Shown piece after piece: positions 49,278 to 58,079 of a stretch of DNA of 64,000 nt (its first letter is position 1; each line of letters opens with the position of its first letter). Position numbers and translations under genes: made by a program. The notes under the pieces were generated by a model. It saw only the letters and a list, made by a program, of their open reading frames with translations. It did no database searches and had not been told where the DNA came from. The DNA comes from Streptomyces sp. NBC_01306 (lineage in GTDB: Bacteria; Actinomycetota; Actinomycetes; Streptomycetales; Streptomycetaceae), in assembly GCF_026340465.1 (NCBI RefSeq), contig NZ_JAPEPC010000002.1, positions 372,001 to 436,000 on the forward strand, given 5' to 3'.

Positions 49278-50444
49278 GTGCCGATTGCCGCCCCGGTCAT
49301 CGAGGTCAGTGACGCCGACCTGGAGGACCTCCGCGCCCGGCTGCGCGCCACCCGGTGGCCCGAGCCCTGGCCGGTCGACAGCTGGGAGGCGGGTACCGAC
49401 GCCGCCGAACTCCGCCGCCTCGTCACGCTCTGGGCCACCGACTACACCTGGCGAACCCACGAAGCCGCCGTCAACGCCCTGCCCTCCCACTTCGCCGACA
49501 TCGACGGCACACCGGTGCACTACCTCCGTTACGACGCCGAGCACCCGGACGCCCTGCCGATCGTGCTCACCCACGGCTGGCCGAGCACCGTCCTGGAACT
49601 CACGGCCCTCGCCGAACGGCTGGCCGCCCCCTCCCGCCACGGCGGCGACGCCCGGGACACCTTCACCGTCATCGTCCCCTCACTGCCCGGCTTCGCCTTC
49701 TCCCCCCAGCGGCCCGCCCTCACCGGTGCCGAGCAGACCCACGAGCTCTGGCACCGGCTCATGCGTGGCCACCTCGGCTTCCACCGCTACGCGGCCCACG
49801 GCGGAGATCTCGGCGCAGGCATCACCTCACGGCTCGCCGAAGCGCACCCCGAGTCCGTCGTGGGCATCCACCTGCTCGCCGCCGCGGCCCCGGCCGACCA
49901 CGACCCGGCCTCGTTGACACCCGAGGAGGAGAAGCACCTCGACTCCGCCGCGGCTTGGCAGGCGGAGGAGGGCGGCTACATGCACCAGCAGAACACCCGC
50001 CCCCTCACCCTCGCCCCGGCCCTGAGCGACTCCCCCGCCGGACTGCTCTCCTGGATCCTGGAGAAGTACCGGGCGTGGAGCGACTGCGGAGGCGACCTGT
50101 CCACACGATTCAGCGACGACTTCCTCCTCACCCAGGCGTCTCTCTACTGGTTCACCGGCACGATCTCCACATCCTTCCGGCCGTACTACGAATACGCGCA
50201 CCACCTGACCCGACGGGTTCGGCGGGTGGAGGTCCCGACCGCCCTCGCGCTGTTCCCCGCGGACCTCGCTCAACCGCCACGAAGCTGGGCCGAGCGCACC
50301 TACCACCTCACGCGTTACACGCACATGCCCCGCGGCGGACACTTCGCAGCCCACGAGGAACCCGCCCTGCTCGCCGACGACATCACCGCGTTCTTCCGCG
50401 AACTCCGCCCCCACCACCCGCAAGCCTCACGGCCGGGCTTGTGA
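49278..50444 (+). CDS. Epoxide hydrolase (EPHN family)
   Basis: The protein has 388 residues from GTG 49278, with AAGGAG 6 nt upstream. The EPHN N-terminal domain (VSDADLEDLRARLRATRWP) leads into the alpha/beta fold, with the oxyanion motif THGWPSTVLE, the nucleophile Asp in HGGDLGAGI and the catalytic His in PRGGHFAAHEEP. It opens an epoxide to a diol in the cytosol. It lies in one unit with the TetR gene. Confidence 0.85.
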   Translation: MPIAAPVIEVSDADLEDLRARLRATRWPEPWPVDSWEAGTDAAELRRLVTLWATDYTWRTHEAAVNALPSHFADIDGTPVHYLRYDAEHPDALPIVLTHGWPSTVLELTALAERLAAPSRHGGDARDTFTVIVPSLPGFAFSPQRPALTGAEQTHELWHRLMRGHLGFHRYAAHGGDLGAGITSRLAEAHPESVVGIHLLAAAAPADHDPASLTPEEEKHLDSAAAWQAEEGGYMHQQNTRPLTLAPALSDSPAGLLSWILEKYRAWSDCGGDLSTRFSDDFLLTQASLYWFTGTISTSFRPYYEYAHHLTRRVRRVEVPTALALFPADLAQPPRSWAERTYHLTRYTHMPRGGHFAAHEEPALLADDITAFFRELRPHHPQASRPGL

Positions 50445-50515
50445 GCCGGCGGAACGGCCGTGAGGAAACGGACCGTTGAGGAACGCGCCGCCATCGCCGG
50501 CGGAGCCGGCCTGCC

Positions 50516-51157
50516 TCACCCAAGCCGGACGCTCGCGCCCGGGACCAATCGGCGGTAGCGGGCCGGGACTCCGGGGCCCCGCTCGCCGAGGAAGCCCTCG
50601 ACCATCGCGGTGCCGACGTCGTTGAGGGCGCCGTCATGCACGGCGTAAGCATCGCGGGGAGCGACCTCGCGCAGATAGTCGATCAGATCGCCGACAGTGG
50701 ACCAGGGAGCGTGCACCGGCAGTAGTAGCGTGCCGACCGGAGTACCGGGGACGGTCAGGGCGTCGCCGGGGTGGAACAGGGCCTCGTCCACCAGGAATCC
50801 GATGTTGGGAATGCGCGGGACATCCGGGTGGATGACCGCGTGCCAGGCGCCGTGAACCCGGATGTCGAAGCCCGCGACGCTGAAGGCGTCCCCGTCCCCG
50901 GTGGCGGTGACCTGCGTGCCGATGCCGTCCAGCCGCTTCGCGACGGAGGAGTTGGTCCAGATACGCAGATCCGGACGGGCAGCGGCCGCCCGGCGCAGCA
51001 CCTCCTCCGAGAAGTGGTCGAAGTGCTCGTGCGTCACGAGCACGGCGTCGGCGCCTTCCAGCGCCCCGGGGTCGGTCAGACCGCCCGGGTCGATGACCAG
51101 GCGGCGCCCGTCCTTCTCCAGCCGCACACACGCATGACCGAACTTGGTGAGTTCCAT
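50516..51157 (-). CDS. MBL-fold metal-dependent hydrolase
   Basis: The protein has 213 residues from ATG 51157. The HxHxDH motif is VTHEHFDHF with His43, His45, Asp47 and His48. GFLVDEALFHPGDAL and LPVHAPWSTVGD match the UlaG-like beta-lactamase subgroup. The substrate is unknown. It is divergent from a MarR gene, and a pair of 13-bp-spaced direct repeats lies in the gap. Confidence 0.85.
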   Translation of the reverse strand: MELTKFGHACVRLEKDGRRLVIDPGGLTDPGALEGADAVLVTHEHFDHFSEEVLRRAAAARPDLRIWTNSSVAKRLDGIGTQVTATGDGDAFSVAGFDIRVHGAWHAVIHPDVPRIPNIGFLVDEALFHPGDALTVPGTPVGTLLLPVHAPWSTVGDLIDYLREVAPRDAYAVHDGALNDVGTAMVEGFLGERGPGVPARYRRLVPGASVRLG

Positions 51158-51203
51158 GATCGCTATGTCCTTCCACCTTCGCCGCAACCAATTTACACAA
51201 CCA

Positions 51204-51230
51204 AACTGTACAACTGAACTGTACAACTGA
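51204..51230. promoter_or_regulatory. Two direct repeats AACTGTACAACTGA, candidate MarR sites
   Basis: Two copies of the 14-bp unit overlap by one base (51204-51217 and 51217-51230). Each contains the palindromic core TGTACA. They lie in the gap between the divergent MBL hydrolase and MarR genes, where a MarR repressor would be expected to bind. Confidence 0.55.
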
Positions 51231-51258
51231 GTTCCGAAGCTTCGGCTAAGATGACCCC

Positions 51259-51687
51259 ATGGACGAAGACGCGCTGGCCGAGGAGCTGCGGCGGTCACTC
51301 GGTGAGCTGGTCCGGGCGGTACGAGCCGTGGACACCATGCCTCCCGGCGAGGCCGCCATTCTCGGATTCCTCGACCGCGGCGGCCCCCTGACCACGGCCG
51401 ACCTGGCCCGCCTGCGCGGCGTCACACACCAGTCGGCCGCCAAGTCGGTCAAAGAACTCTCCGCCGGCGGCTTGGTCCACGTCGAGCAGCACCCCGACGA
51501 CGGCCGGAAGCTCCTGCTGCACCTCACCGACGCCGGCCGCTCCCGACTCCAGCGGGAACGCACTCTCCGCGCGGGTGCCCTGGGCGCCGCCATCCGCGAG
51601 ACCTTCGACCCCGACGAAAAGCTGCGGCTCAGCGAGTCCGTCGCCCTGCTGTCCCGCCTGACGGCTCGCCTTGCCGGACAACACTGA
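51259..51687 (+). CDS. MarR-family transcriptional regulator
   Basis: The protein has 142 residues of winged-HTH type: LARLRGVTHQSAAKSVKELSAGGLV is the recognition region, and HPDDGRKLLLHLTDAGRSRL is the wing, with the conserved DDGR. It probably represses itself and the divergent MBL hydrolase gene. No cysteine is present in the expected OhrR sensor position. Confidence 0.85.
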   Translation: MDEDALAEELRRSLGELVRAVRAVDTMPPGEAAILGFLDRGGPLTTADLARLRGVTHQSAAKSVKELSAGGLVHVEQHPDDGRKLLLHLTDAGRSRLQRERTLRAGALGAAIRETFDPDEKLRLSESVALLSRLTARLAGQH

Positions 51688-51796
51688 GGTGCACCGACGA
51701 AAGTCGGTGATCAGCGACTATGCCGACGGGACAGTGCTGCGCGAGGAGCTCCAAGGGGAACCTCAGTCCGTTGGCCGGTAGTGACATGATCTCGCC

Positions 51797-52333
51797 GTGA
51801 CATTGACAGAGGAGTTGGCACAACTGGCGGCGGTTGGGGCGCTGGGAGTGCTACGGCCCGAGGCGCGACTGGCCGACATCGCCGCTGAATACGGGGAGCC
51901 GGAGGATCTCGGGCCGGTCAGCCAGAGGCGCCGGTGGCCACGCCGCTTTGGGGTGGGATCGGTTGAGTTGCTCGTCTGTGAGTGCCGCACGCTTCGATCG
52001 TTGACTCTGTCGCTGGCGTCGGACGAGGTGACGTTGCCCGGCCCCGGGCACGGACAGTTGCGCCGATTCGGCTCGCACGTCACCGAGTCAGCACTGGTCT
52101 CCGCCATGCACAGCATGTGCTGCCACGGGAAGAGCAGGGAGTACGACTTCGGCCAGCGCGACCTCGAAACAGCCCCTGCCGAGCACGTTCGGGTGTGTTT
52201 CGCTTTCGTGGACCGGGAAACCTACGACGGTCCGCCGTTGGAGGAGTGGATCCTGGCGAAGGCCGGCTTTTGGACCTTGGGTCATGGAGAGTGTTCCGGA
52301 CCGGGTGCGGGCGACGGCGCCGGCCGGGGGTAG
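51797..52333 (+). CDS. Hypothetical protein
   Basis: The protein has 178 residues from GTG 51797. No family was recognised. It is mixed charged/hydrophobic with no signal peptide or membrane segment. Cys residues cluster in VCEC and MCCHG, and the end is Gly-rich (GAGDGAGRG). Lack of a clear Shine-Dalgarno lowers confidence in the start. It stands alone between the MarR and helicase genes. Confidence 0.55.
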   Translation: MTLTEELAQLAAVGALGVLRPEARLADIAAEYGEPEDLGPVSQRRRWPRRFGVGSVELLVCECRTLRSLTLSLASDEVTLPGPGHGQLRRFGSHVTESALVSAMHSMCCHGKSREYDFGQRDLETAPAEHVRVCFAFVDRETYDGPPLEEWILAKAGFWTLGHGECSGPGAGDGAGRG

Positions 52334-52526
52334 TTGAGCGTTCCGCCCTCGTGTCAGCGTTTCTCTCTGGATGCACTGCCGGTAGGTGCTGACACTCGGC
52401 AGGCCCATCATTTACGTCGAGCAGGAGACCGACTGCCCATTCGACAGCTTCGACAGCGGGCGTGCCGACGGACCGGAATGTGCCCGGGCCCCCGCTGATA
52501 AACTGGGGGCACGCTTCACAACCGTT

Positions 52527-52554
52527 GGGGCCCGTACCGAGGGGTGCGGGCCCC
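52527..52554 (+). promoter_or_regulatory. Stable hairpin in the helicase 5' leader
   Basis: A 12-bp stem with one G-U pair and a 4-nt loop is formed by 52527-52538 and 52543-52554. It ends 37 nt before the helicase ATG and leaves the Shine-Dalgarno GAGGAAGG free. It may modulate translation or mRNA decay; no T-run follows, so it is not a terminator. Confidence 0.55.
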
Positions 52555-52591
52555 GGCGCGTTCCGGGCGCCAGACCGAGGAAGGTTCCCCC

Positions 52592-53962
52592 ATGAACGCG
52601 AAGCCGCCGTCCCCGAAGGGCGACCTCACAACGCCGCAGACGGCTGCCCGTGGCCTACCGCCGGTCGAGTCCTTCGACGCACTCGGGCTGCCGCCGGAGC
52701 TGACGGCGACGATGACCGGCCTCGGCGTGACAGAGCCCTTCCCGATCCAGGCGGCGACCCTGCCCAACGCGCTGGCCGGCCGTGATGTCCTCGGCCGCGC
52801 CCGGACCGGCTCCGGCAAGACGCTTGCCTTCGGGCTTGCGCTGCTGGCGCGGACGGCAGGTATGCGAGCGGAGCCGAAGCAACCGCTCGCACTGGTCCTG
52901 GTGCCGACCCGGGAACTCGCGCAGCAGGTGAGCGACGCGCTGAAGCCATATGCGCAGGCGCTGAACGTACGGCTGGCGACGGTGGTGGGCGGGCTGGCGA
53001 TCAACCGGCAGGCGGCGCTGCTGCGGACCGGCGCCGAAGTGGTCGTCGCGACGCCGGGGCGGCTCGCCGACCTCGTATCGCGCCGGTCCTGTGATCTGCA
53101 GCAGGTGCGGATCACGGTGCTGGACGAGGCGGACCAGATGTGCGACCTGGGGTTCCTGCCGCAGGTCTCGGAAATCCTCGACCAGGTCCGCCCCGACGGA
53201 CAGCGGCTGCTGTTCTCGGCCACGCTCGACCGCAATGTCGACCGGCTGGTGCAGGACTATCTGCACGAGCCGGTAGTAGCCTCGCTCGACCGTGTGGCAG
53301 GCTCGGTCACCACGATGGAACACCATGTGCTGAACGTCCATCCCGCCGACAAGTACGCGACCGCGACCGAAATCGCCGCGCGGGACGGCCAGGTCCTGAT
53401 GTTCCTGGACACCAAGGCCGGCGTGGACCAGTTCACCCGTCACCTGCGGACCAGCGGCGTACGGGCTGCCGCCCTGCACAGCGGGAAGTCGCAGCCCCAG
53501 CGCACACACACGCTCGCGCAGTTCAAGGACGGCGAGATCACCGTGCTGGTGGCCACCAATGTCGCGGCGCGAGGCATTCACATCGAGGCGCTCGACCTCG
53601 TCGTCAACGTCGACCCGCCCGCCGACGCGAAGGACTACCTGCACCGTGGTGGGCGTACGGCTCGCGCCGGGGAATCCGGGATCGTGGTCACGCTGGTCAC
53701 CCCGAACCAACGGCGAGACGTGAACCAGATCATGACCGACGCCCGGGTCCGGCCGACTGTCACCCAGGTGCGCTCCGGCGAGGAGAGGCTGACCGCCATC
53801 ACCGGGGCGAAGCGCCCGCCGATCGAAGAGAAGAGCAGCGGCAACGCCCCCTTCCGCGGCATGGGCACTCGTCCGGGCCGCCCCAAGGAGTCCCGCAGAA
53901 CGGCCGACGCCCGCAAGACGGCGGAAGCACGAGCGGCGGCCCGGGTACGCAAGAGCCGCTGA
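52592..53962 (+). CDS. DEAD-box RNA helicase
   Basis: The protein has 456 residues. The Q motif ends GVTEPFPIQAATLP. Motif I is ARTGSGKT at 70-77, the DEAD box is at 178-181 (VLDEADQM), motif III is FSATL and motif VI is HRGGRTARAG. A short basic C-terminal tail (GRPKESRRTADARKTAEARAAARVRKSR-like) probably binds RNA. It unwinds structured RNA, perhaps in the cold or for ribosome assembly. The ATG follows GAGGAAGG. Confidence 0.9.
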   Translation: MNAKPPSPKGDLTTPQTAARGLPPVESFDALGLPPELTATMTGLGVTEPFPIQAATLPNALAGRDVLGRARTGSGKTLAFGLALLARTAGMRAEPKQPLALVLVPTRELAQQVSDALKPYAQALNVRLATVVGGLAINRQAALLRTGAEVVVATPGRLADLVSRRSCDLQQVRITVLDEADQMCDLGFLPQVSEILDQVRPDGQRLLFSATLDRNVDRLVQDYLHEPVVASLDRVAGSVTTMEHHVLNVHPADKYATATEIAARDGQVLMFLDTKAGVDQFTRHLRTSGVRAAALHSGKSQPQRTHTLAQFKDGEITVLVATNVAARGIHIEALDLVVNVDPPADAKDYLHRGGRTARAGESGIVVTLVTPNQRRDVNQIMTDARVRPTVTQVRSGEERLTAITGAKRPPIEEKSSGNAPFRGMGTRPGRPKESRRTADARKTAEARAAARVRKSR

Positions 53963-54073
53963 CCCGGACGGACTTACCGGCCGCCGACCGAACACAGAAG
54001 GCCCGACGACCGCACGCCGGCCAGCTGGTTCCGCGACGGGGCTCGGTCGCGGACGGGCCCTCCGCTGCAACTT

Positions 54074-54487
54074 CTACGCCGGCGTTGCTGCCACCTGCTC
54101 GCGCAGCGCCAGCCATTCCTGAAGCTCGATCAGATTCCCTTCCGGATCCTCCAGGTACGCGACCCGCATCCGGTCCCCCATCGGTCCCGGGTCCCTGGTG
54201 AACTCCGCTCCCCGCGAGGTGAGTTCGGCGTGGGCGGCGTCCAAGTCCTCCACCCGGAGCACCACCAGCGCACGATATCCCTCCGGCTCCGCCCCCAATC
54301 GCCCCAGCACGTCGGCCATCTGCGCCCGGTCCTGGAGCGCAATCGCGGCGTGTCCGGTGTCGGGACTGAGCTTCGCGTACGGGCCGCTCTCCGCCTCGAA
54401 CTGCGGCTTGAGCCCGAGCACGTCCCGGTAGAAGCGGTAGACGGCGGGGAAGTCGGATACCAACAGGCGTATCTGGGTGAGTTCCAT
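54074..54487 (-). CDS. VOC family (glyoxalase/bleomycin resistance-like) protein
   Basis: The protein has 137 residues. It starts MELTQIRLLVSDFPAVYRFYRDVLGL, with VLRVEDLDAAHAELTSRG and DPEGNLIELQEWL, the classic VOC layout. His/Glu metal ligands are partly seen (Glu near the end). The function cannot be named. It is convergent with the helicase gene. Confidence 0.8.
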   Translation of the reverse strand: MELTQIRLLVSDFPAVYRFYRDVLGLKPQFEAESGPYAKLSPDTGHAAIALQDRAQMADVLGRLGAEPEGYRALVVLRVEDLDAAHAELTSRGAEFTRDPGPMGDRMRVAYLEDPEGNLIELQEWLALREQVAATPA

Positions 54488-54601
54488 ACCGTCCTTTCTA
54501 GCCCAGTTCCGACTCCGGCTCGATCGCGATCTCTGAGCGCCCCCTAAGCCCTTGAGCAGAAGGCCCTCGTGTCTCGCCGTGAGGCACTATTCCCGCTTCC
54601 C

Positions 54602-55510
54602 CTACAGGTCCAGAACCAGGCGTGGCGAGAGTGCGCGGGACACGCACGGGTACATCCGGCCCTCGGGTGCCCCGATGTCGTCGCGGTGTTCGGGCTCCCC
54701 TTCCAGGACCGTGAGTTCGCAGCTGCCGCACACACCTTCGCGGCAGCCGGACGGGACCGGCTGCCCGGCGTGGCTCAGGGCGTCCAGCAACGACTTCCCG
54801 GCATCGACCTGGATCGTCCGTCCACTTCGGGCGCACACCACATCGAACCCTGTGTCCGGTGCGAACTTCCGCGCGGTGGGCCGGAACCTCTCGGCACGCA
54901 GCCGTCCGACGGGAAACGCCGCCTCGACCGCGGCGAGCATCGGCGCGGGCCCACAGCAGTAGACCAGTGCACGGGAGCCCGAACCGGCTGCCATTGCTGC
55001 GAAGTCAGGCCTGCCGTGTTCTTCAGTCGCGACGATGGCCACCCTGTCTCCGTATGCGGTGCGCAGTTCCTCGGCGAAAGGCATGGAGGCGCGCGATCGG
55101 CCCACGTACACCAGTTTCGCCTGAGCGCCCCCTTCGATCGCCGAACGCAGCATCGGCCGGATGGGCGTGATGCCGATCCCGCCGGCCACGAAGAGATACT
55201 CCGGCGCGGGTTCCAGCGGGAAGTGGTTGCGTGGCAAGGAAATTTCGAGTGTCCGACCAGGCTTCAGGAAGCGGTGCACATACTCCGAACCGCCCCGGCT
55301 GAACCGATCGAAACGGACCGCGATGCGATACCACCCGCGCTCCGCGGGGTCACCGCACAACGAGTACTGCCGCGTCAGCCAGTTCGGCAGGGTGAGGTCG
55401 ATATGCGCTCCCGGCCGCCACGGCGCCAGCGGCCCCCCGGCACCGCGCAGGGCCACCGAGACCACGTCTTCGGCGATCTCTTCGATCCGGTCGATAACCG
55501 TCTGCTGCAT
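54602..55510 (-). CDS. Oxygenase reductase, VanB-like (FNR-type with C-terminal 2Fe-2S)
   Basis: The protein has 302 residues. The FMN/flavin-binding part has RQYSLCGDP and the NAD-binding part has FVAGGIGITPIRPML and YCCGPAPML. The C-terminal plant-type ferredoxin has Cys ligands in SGCREGVCGSCE and the last Cys in MYPCVSRA. It passes electrons from NADH to a Rieske-type oxygenase. No oxygenase gene lies nearby. Its gene follows the PPOX gene on the same strand by 13 bp. Confidence 0.85.
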   Translation of the reverse strand: MQQTVIDRIEEIAEDVVSVALRGAGGPLAPWRPGAHIDLTLPNWLTRQYSLCGDPAERGWYRIAVRFDRFSRGGSEYVHRFLKPGRTLEISLPRNHFPLEPAPEYLFVAGGIGITPIRPMLRSAIEGGAQAKLVYVGRSRASMPFAEELRTAYGDRVAIVATEEHGRPDFAAMAAGSGSRALVYCCGPAPMLAAVEAAFPVGRLRAERFRPTARKFAPDTGFDVVCARSGRTIQVDAGKSLLDALSHAGQPVPSGCREGVCGSCELTVLEGEPEHRDDIGAPEGRMYPCVSRALSPRLVLDL

Positions 55511-55523
55511 GGAAATCCCCTCG

Positions 55524-56153
55524 TCAGTACAGCTCGCGGTAGCCGGCTTCGAGCCCCGCTTCGAGCATCGCAGGATCGATGTCAACGCCGAACTGGGCAG
55601 CCGCGACCTCACCCACCGACGGAAGCTCGTCGGCCAGCGCCTGGCTTGAGGGATCCCACAGACGGGACCGGATCAGCGCGCGACCACAGTGGAAGTACGC
55701 CTCCGCCACCTCGACAACGATGGCCAGGACAGGTTCGCGCGCCTCGGTCTGCATCCGGGCGAGCACATCGGGCTCGTCGGTGGGATAGCCGCGCCCGTTG
55801 ACCCGCAACGTTTCCCGGGCGCCGGGGATCAGGAAGAGCAGCCCGACCCCGTCGTGTTCGGCGAGGTTGGTGAAGGAATCGGCGATCTTGTTGCCGGGGC
55901 GGTCGGGAATCGCGAGCGTGTGCTCGTCGAGCACCTTCACGAAGCCCGGGTAGTCGCCCCGGGGTGAGCAGTCCAGGTGTCCGTCCGCGCTGGAGGTGGC
56001 CAGCGCCAGGAAGGGGGAATGCGCGATGAAGCGGCGGGAGAACTCGTCGATGTGGTTCTGCTTCTTCTCCTTCAGCATCGCCTCGGGCTCGCCCAGCCGG
56101 GCACGGACCTCGGCGGGTGCCACCCGGCGCGGCCGGACGCGGGTATGCGTCAT
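55524..56153 (-). CDS. FMN-dependent PPOX-fold protein (pyridoxamine phosphate oxidase family)
   Basis: The protein has 209 residues from ATG 56153. FLALATSSADGHLDCSPRGDYPGFVKVLDEHTLAIPDRPGNK is the split-barrel FMN-binding core, and REPVLAIVVEVAEAYFHCGRALIRS is the C-terminal part. It resembles the MSMEG_1061-like subfamily of flavoproteins. The reaction is unknown. It heads a two-gene unit with the reductase and is divergent from a TetR gene. Confidence 0.8.
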   Translation of the reverse strand: MTHTRVRPRRVAPAEVRARLGEPEAMLKEKKQNHIDEFSRRFIAHSPFLALATSSADGHLDCSPRGDYPGFVKVLDEHTLAIPDRPGNKIADSFTNLAEHDGVGLLFLIPGARETLRVNGRGYPTDEPDVLARMQTEAREPVLAIVVEVAEAYFHCGRALIRSRLWDPSSQALADELPSVGEVAAAQFGVDIDPAMLEAGLEAGYRELY

Positions 56154-56257
56154 AACAGACTCCTTTCGGTTTCGTCTTCCGGTTCCGTCTGGGTGAGATG
56201 CGCGGGGACGCACAGTCAGCACGGTGGGGAAACTCTGCTCAACAGCAGGTCATGGCA

Positions 56258-56274
56258 CAATTATGAGCAATTAT
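56258..56274. promoter_or_regulatory. Two direct repeats CAATTAT 10 bp apart
   Basis: CAATTAT-GAG-CAATTAT stands out as AT-rich in the divergent gap between the PPOX and TetR genes. A 10-bp spacing puts both copies on one DNA face. It may be a TetR operator or a -10 region. Confidence 0.45.
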
Positions 56275-56320
56275 TCAGTTCATGCGCTACTCGCTTTGGC
56301 GGCGCTTCGAAGGGGGTTCC

Positions 56321-56938
56321 ATGACGTCGGAGAAACGGCGGCTTCAGCCACGTAAGGAGCCACGCCAGGCCCGCGCGGAGCTCACCCGGCAGCGCATCCT
56401 CACTGCGGCTGCTCACGTTTTCGCCGAGCAGGGCTACACCGCAGGCACCACCAACCGGATCGCTGAACGGGCCCGGGTCTCGATCGGTTCGCTGTACCAG
56501 TACTACCCGAACAAGGACGCGATCCTGGCCGAACTGGTGACCCGGCACCTCGACGCCGGAGCCGCGGCCATGAGCCGCCGCCGCAGCGGCGCGCTGCCGG
56601 AGTCGTTGGAAGAGATCATCCGCTTGTTCGTGCGGACGTCGATCGAGAACCACCTCGGGGATCCGCACCTGCTGCGCGTCATGATGGAACAACCACCGCT
56701 GTCTGCCGGCCTGCTGGAGAAGGTCGCCCGGCACCATGAGGCGGACGTCGAGTACGTCCGGGAACTCTTCGAGCGCCATCCGGAAGTCAGGGTGGCCGAC
56801 ACGGCGGCGGCGGCACGGCTCGCCGTCGCGGCGATCGAATTCATCGTGCACCCGCTCGTCGCGGAGCCCGACCCGTTCGACACCACCAGGCTGGAGAACG
56901 AACTCGTGGCCATGGTGACCCGCTATTTGCGCGGCTGA
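56321..56938 (+). CDS. TetR-family transcriptional regulator
   Basis: The protein has 205 residues from ATG 56321 preceded by AGGGGG. The HTH is ILTAAAHVFAEQGYTAGTTNRIAERARVSIGSLYQYYPNKDAIL (about residues 27-70). The C-terminal part is helical (TetR_C type). It is divergent from the PPOX-reductase pair and probably represses it. The LysR gene converges behind it. Confidence 0.85.
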   Translation: MTSEKRRLQPRKEPRQARAELTRQRILTAAAHVFAEQGYTAGTTNRIAERARVSIGSLYQYYPNKDAILAELVTRHLDAGAAAMSRRRSGALPESLEEIIRLFVRTSIENHLGDPHLLRVMMEQPPLSAGLLEKVARHHEADVEYVRELFERHPEVRVADTAAAARLAVAAIEFIVHPLVAEPDPFDTTRLENELVAMVTRYLRG

Positions 56939-56980
56939 AGGCCATCGCCTCCTCTCCCCGTACCCACCAGTCCACTGGGT

Positions 56981-57964
56981 TCAGTCCATCCGGTTCGGCT
57001 GCGTCCCCTTCGCCGTCCGCTGTATCTGCGGAGGCGCACCGGCGGTGGTGGGGTGACCGGTGCCGGTACGCCATGCGGTGTCGTGGACGTACGTCGCGGC
57101 GAATTCGGCGAGGCGGTCCACGACGGCGGTGAGTGCCTCCACCCCGTAGTGCTGCGGACTCCAGCAGACGTGCAGTTGAAGGCTCAGGGTGGTCCGGTCG
57201 ACGGTGTCGATCAGCAGGGGACAGCCGCCGAACCGGGGCAGGTCGGTGGTGACGCCGACGCCGAAATCGCTTGCCGCGAGCGCCTCGCACATCAGGGCGT
57301 TGCTGCTTTCCGTCACCTGGGCGTAGGTCAGGCCGGCCTTGGACACCGCCTGGTCGAGGACGGCTCGCGCCGGGTGCTCCCGGGTCAGCAGCAGCAGGTG
57401 TTCGGTGACCAGCTCGGCGATCGTGATGCTGCGCCGCCCCCGGGTGGCCCACCGGTGGGTGGGGGCGACGTAGGCGCGCAGGGGTACGTCCGTCAGTGGA
57501 CGCCATGCCAGCGTCGGGTCGTCGGCCGGCCCCGCGGCGAGACCGAGGTCGGCGTCTTTGCTCACCGTGGTGCAGATCCGGTCCGCGGACACCTCGCGCA
57601 CCGAGACGAAGGGATCGTCGGGACCCAGCGTCGCGACGAACGGCGCGACCACCTCGTTGATCGTGGTCTGGGCCGCGGCCACCACCACACGGGACAGCCC
57701 ACCGCCTGCCATGTACCGTGCCGCGGCTTCGATCCGGTCGGCTCGGGAGACCAGATCCTCGGCGGCCGTGACGAACTGCCGGCCGGCGCTGGTCAGCCGG
57801 AACCGCGGACCGGTTCGGTCGAACAGGACCAGTCCCAACTCGTTCTCCAGGTAGCGCAGTTGCCGGGAGAGCGCCGGCTGTGCGACGTGGAGCTGTTTCG
57901 CCGCCCCGGTGACGGTGCCGTCCTGGACGACCGCGAGGAAGTAGCGACAACGCTTGATCTCCAT
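56981..57964 (-). CDS. LysR-family transcriptional regulator
   Basis: The protein has 327 residues. The HTH (RYFLAVVQDGTVTGAAKQLHVAQPALSRQLRYLENELG) spans about residues 7-44. The effector domain follows to about 290, with a Pro/Thr-rich C-terminal tail. It is divergent from the serine hydrolase gene, and the 115-bp gap has a T-N11-A inverted repeat. It likely activates the serine hydrolase/NCS1 pair in response to their substrate (inference). Confidence 0.85.
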   Translation of the reverse strand: MEIKRCRYFLAVVQDGTVTGAAKQLHVAQPALSRQLRYLENELGLVLFDRTGPRFRLTSAGRQFVTAAEDLVSRADRIEAAARYMAGGGLSRVVVAAAQTTINEVVAPFVATLGPDDPFVSVREVSADRICTTVSKDADLGLAAGPADDPTLAWRPLTDVPLRAYVAPTHRWATRGRRSITIAELVTEHLLLLTREHPARAVLDQAVSKAGLTYAQVTESSNALMCEALAASDFGVGVTTDLPRFGGCPLLIDTVDRTTLSLQLHVCWSPQHYGVEALTAVVDRLAEFAATYVHDTAWRTGTGHPTTAGAPPQIQRTAKGTQPNRMD

Positions 57965-57973
57965 CCCCGCAGT

Positions 57974-57988
57974 ATGCCGGTTCGGCAT
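57974..57988. promoter_or_regulatory. LysR-type site ATGCCG-GTT-CGGCAT
   Basis: A perfect 6-3-6 inverted repeat lies just upstream of the lysR start. It contains the T-N11-A spacing (57975 to 57987) usual for LysR recognition sites. Confidence 0.55.
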
Positions 57989-58079
57989 GGGAACCTCGCA
58001 ACAATTGGTATTGGACAGCATGGTCCGGGTTCGCGACTCTGGGTCCCACCCCCGCCCGCCTTGAACCAGGAGCCGCACC

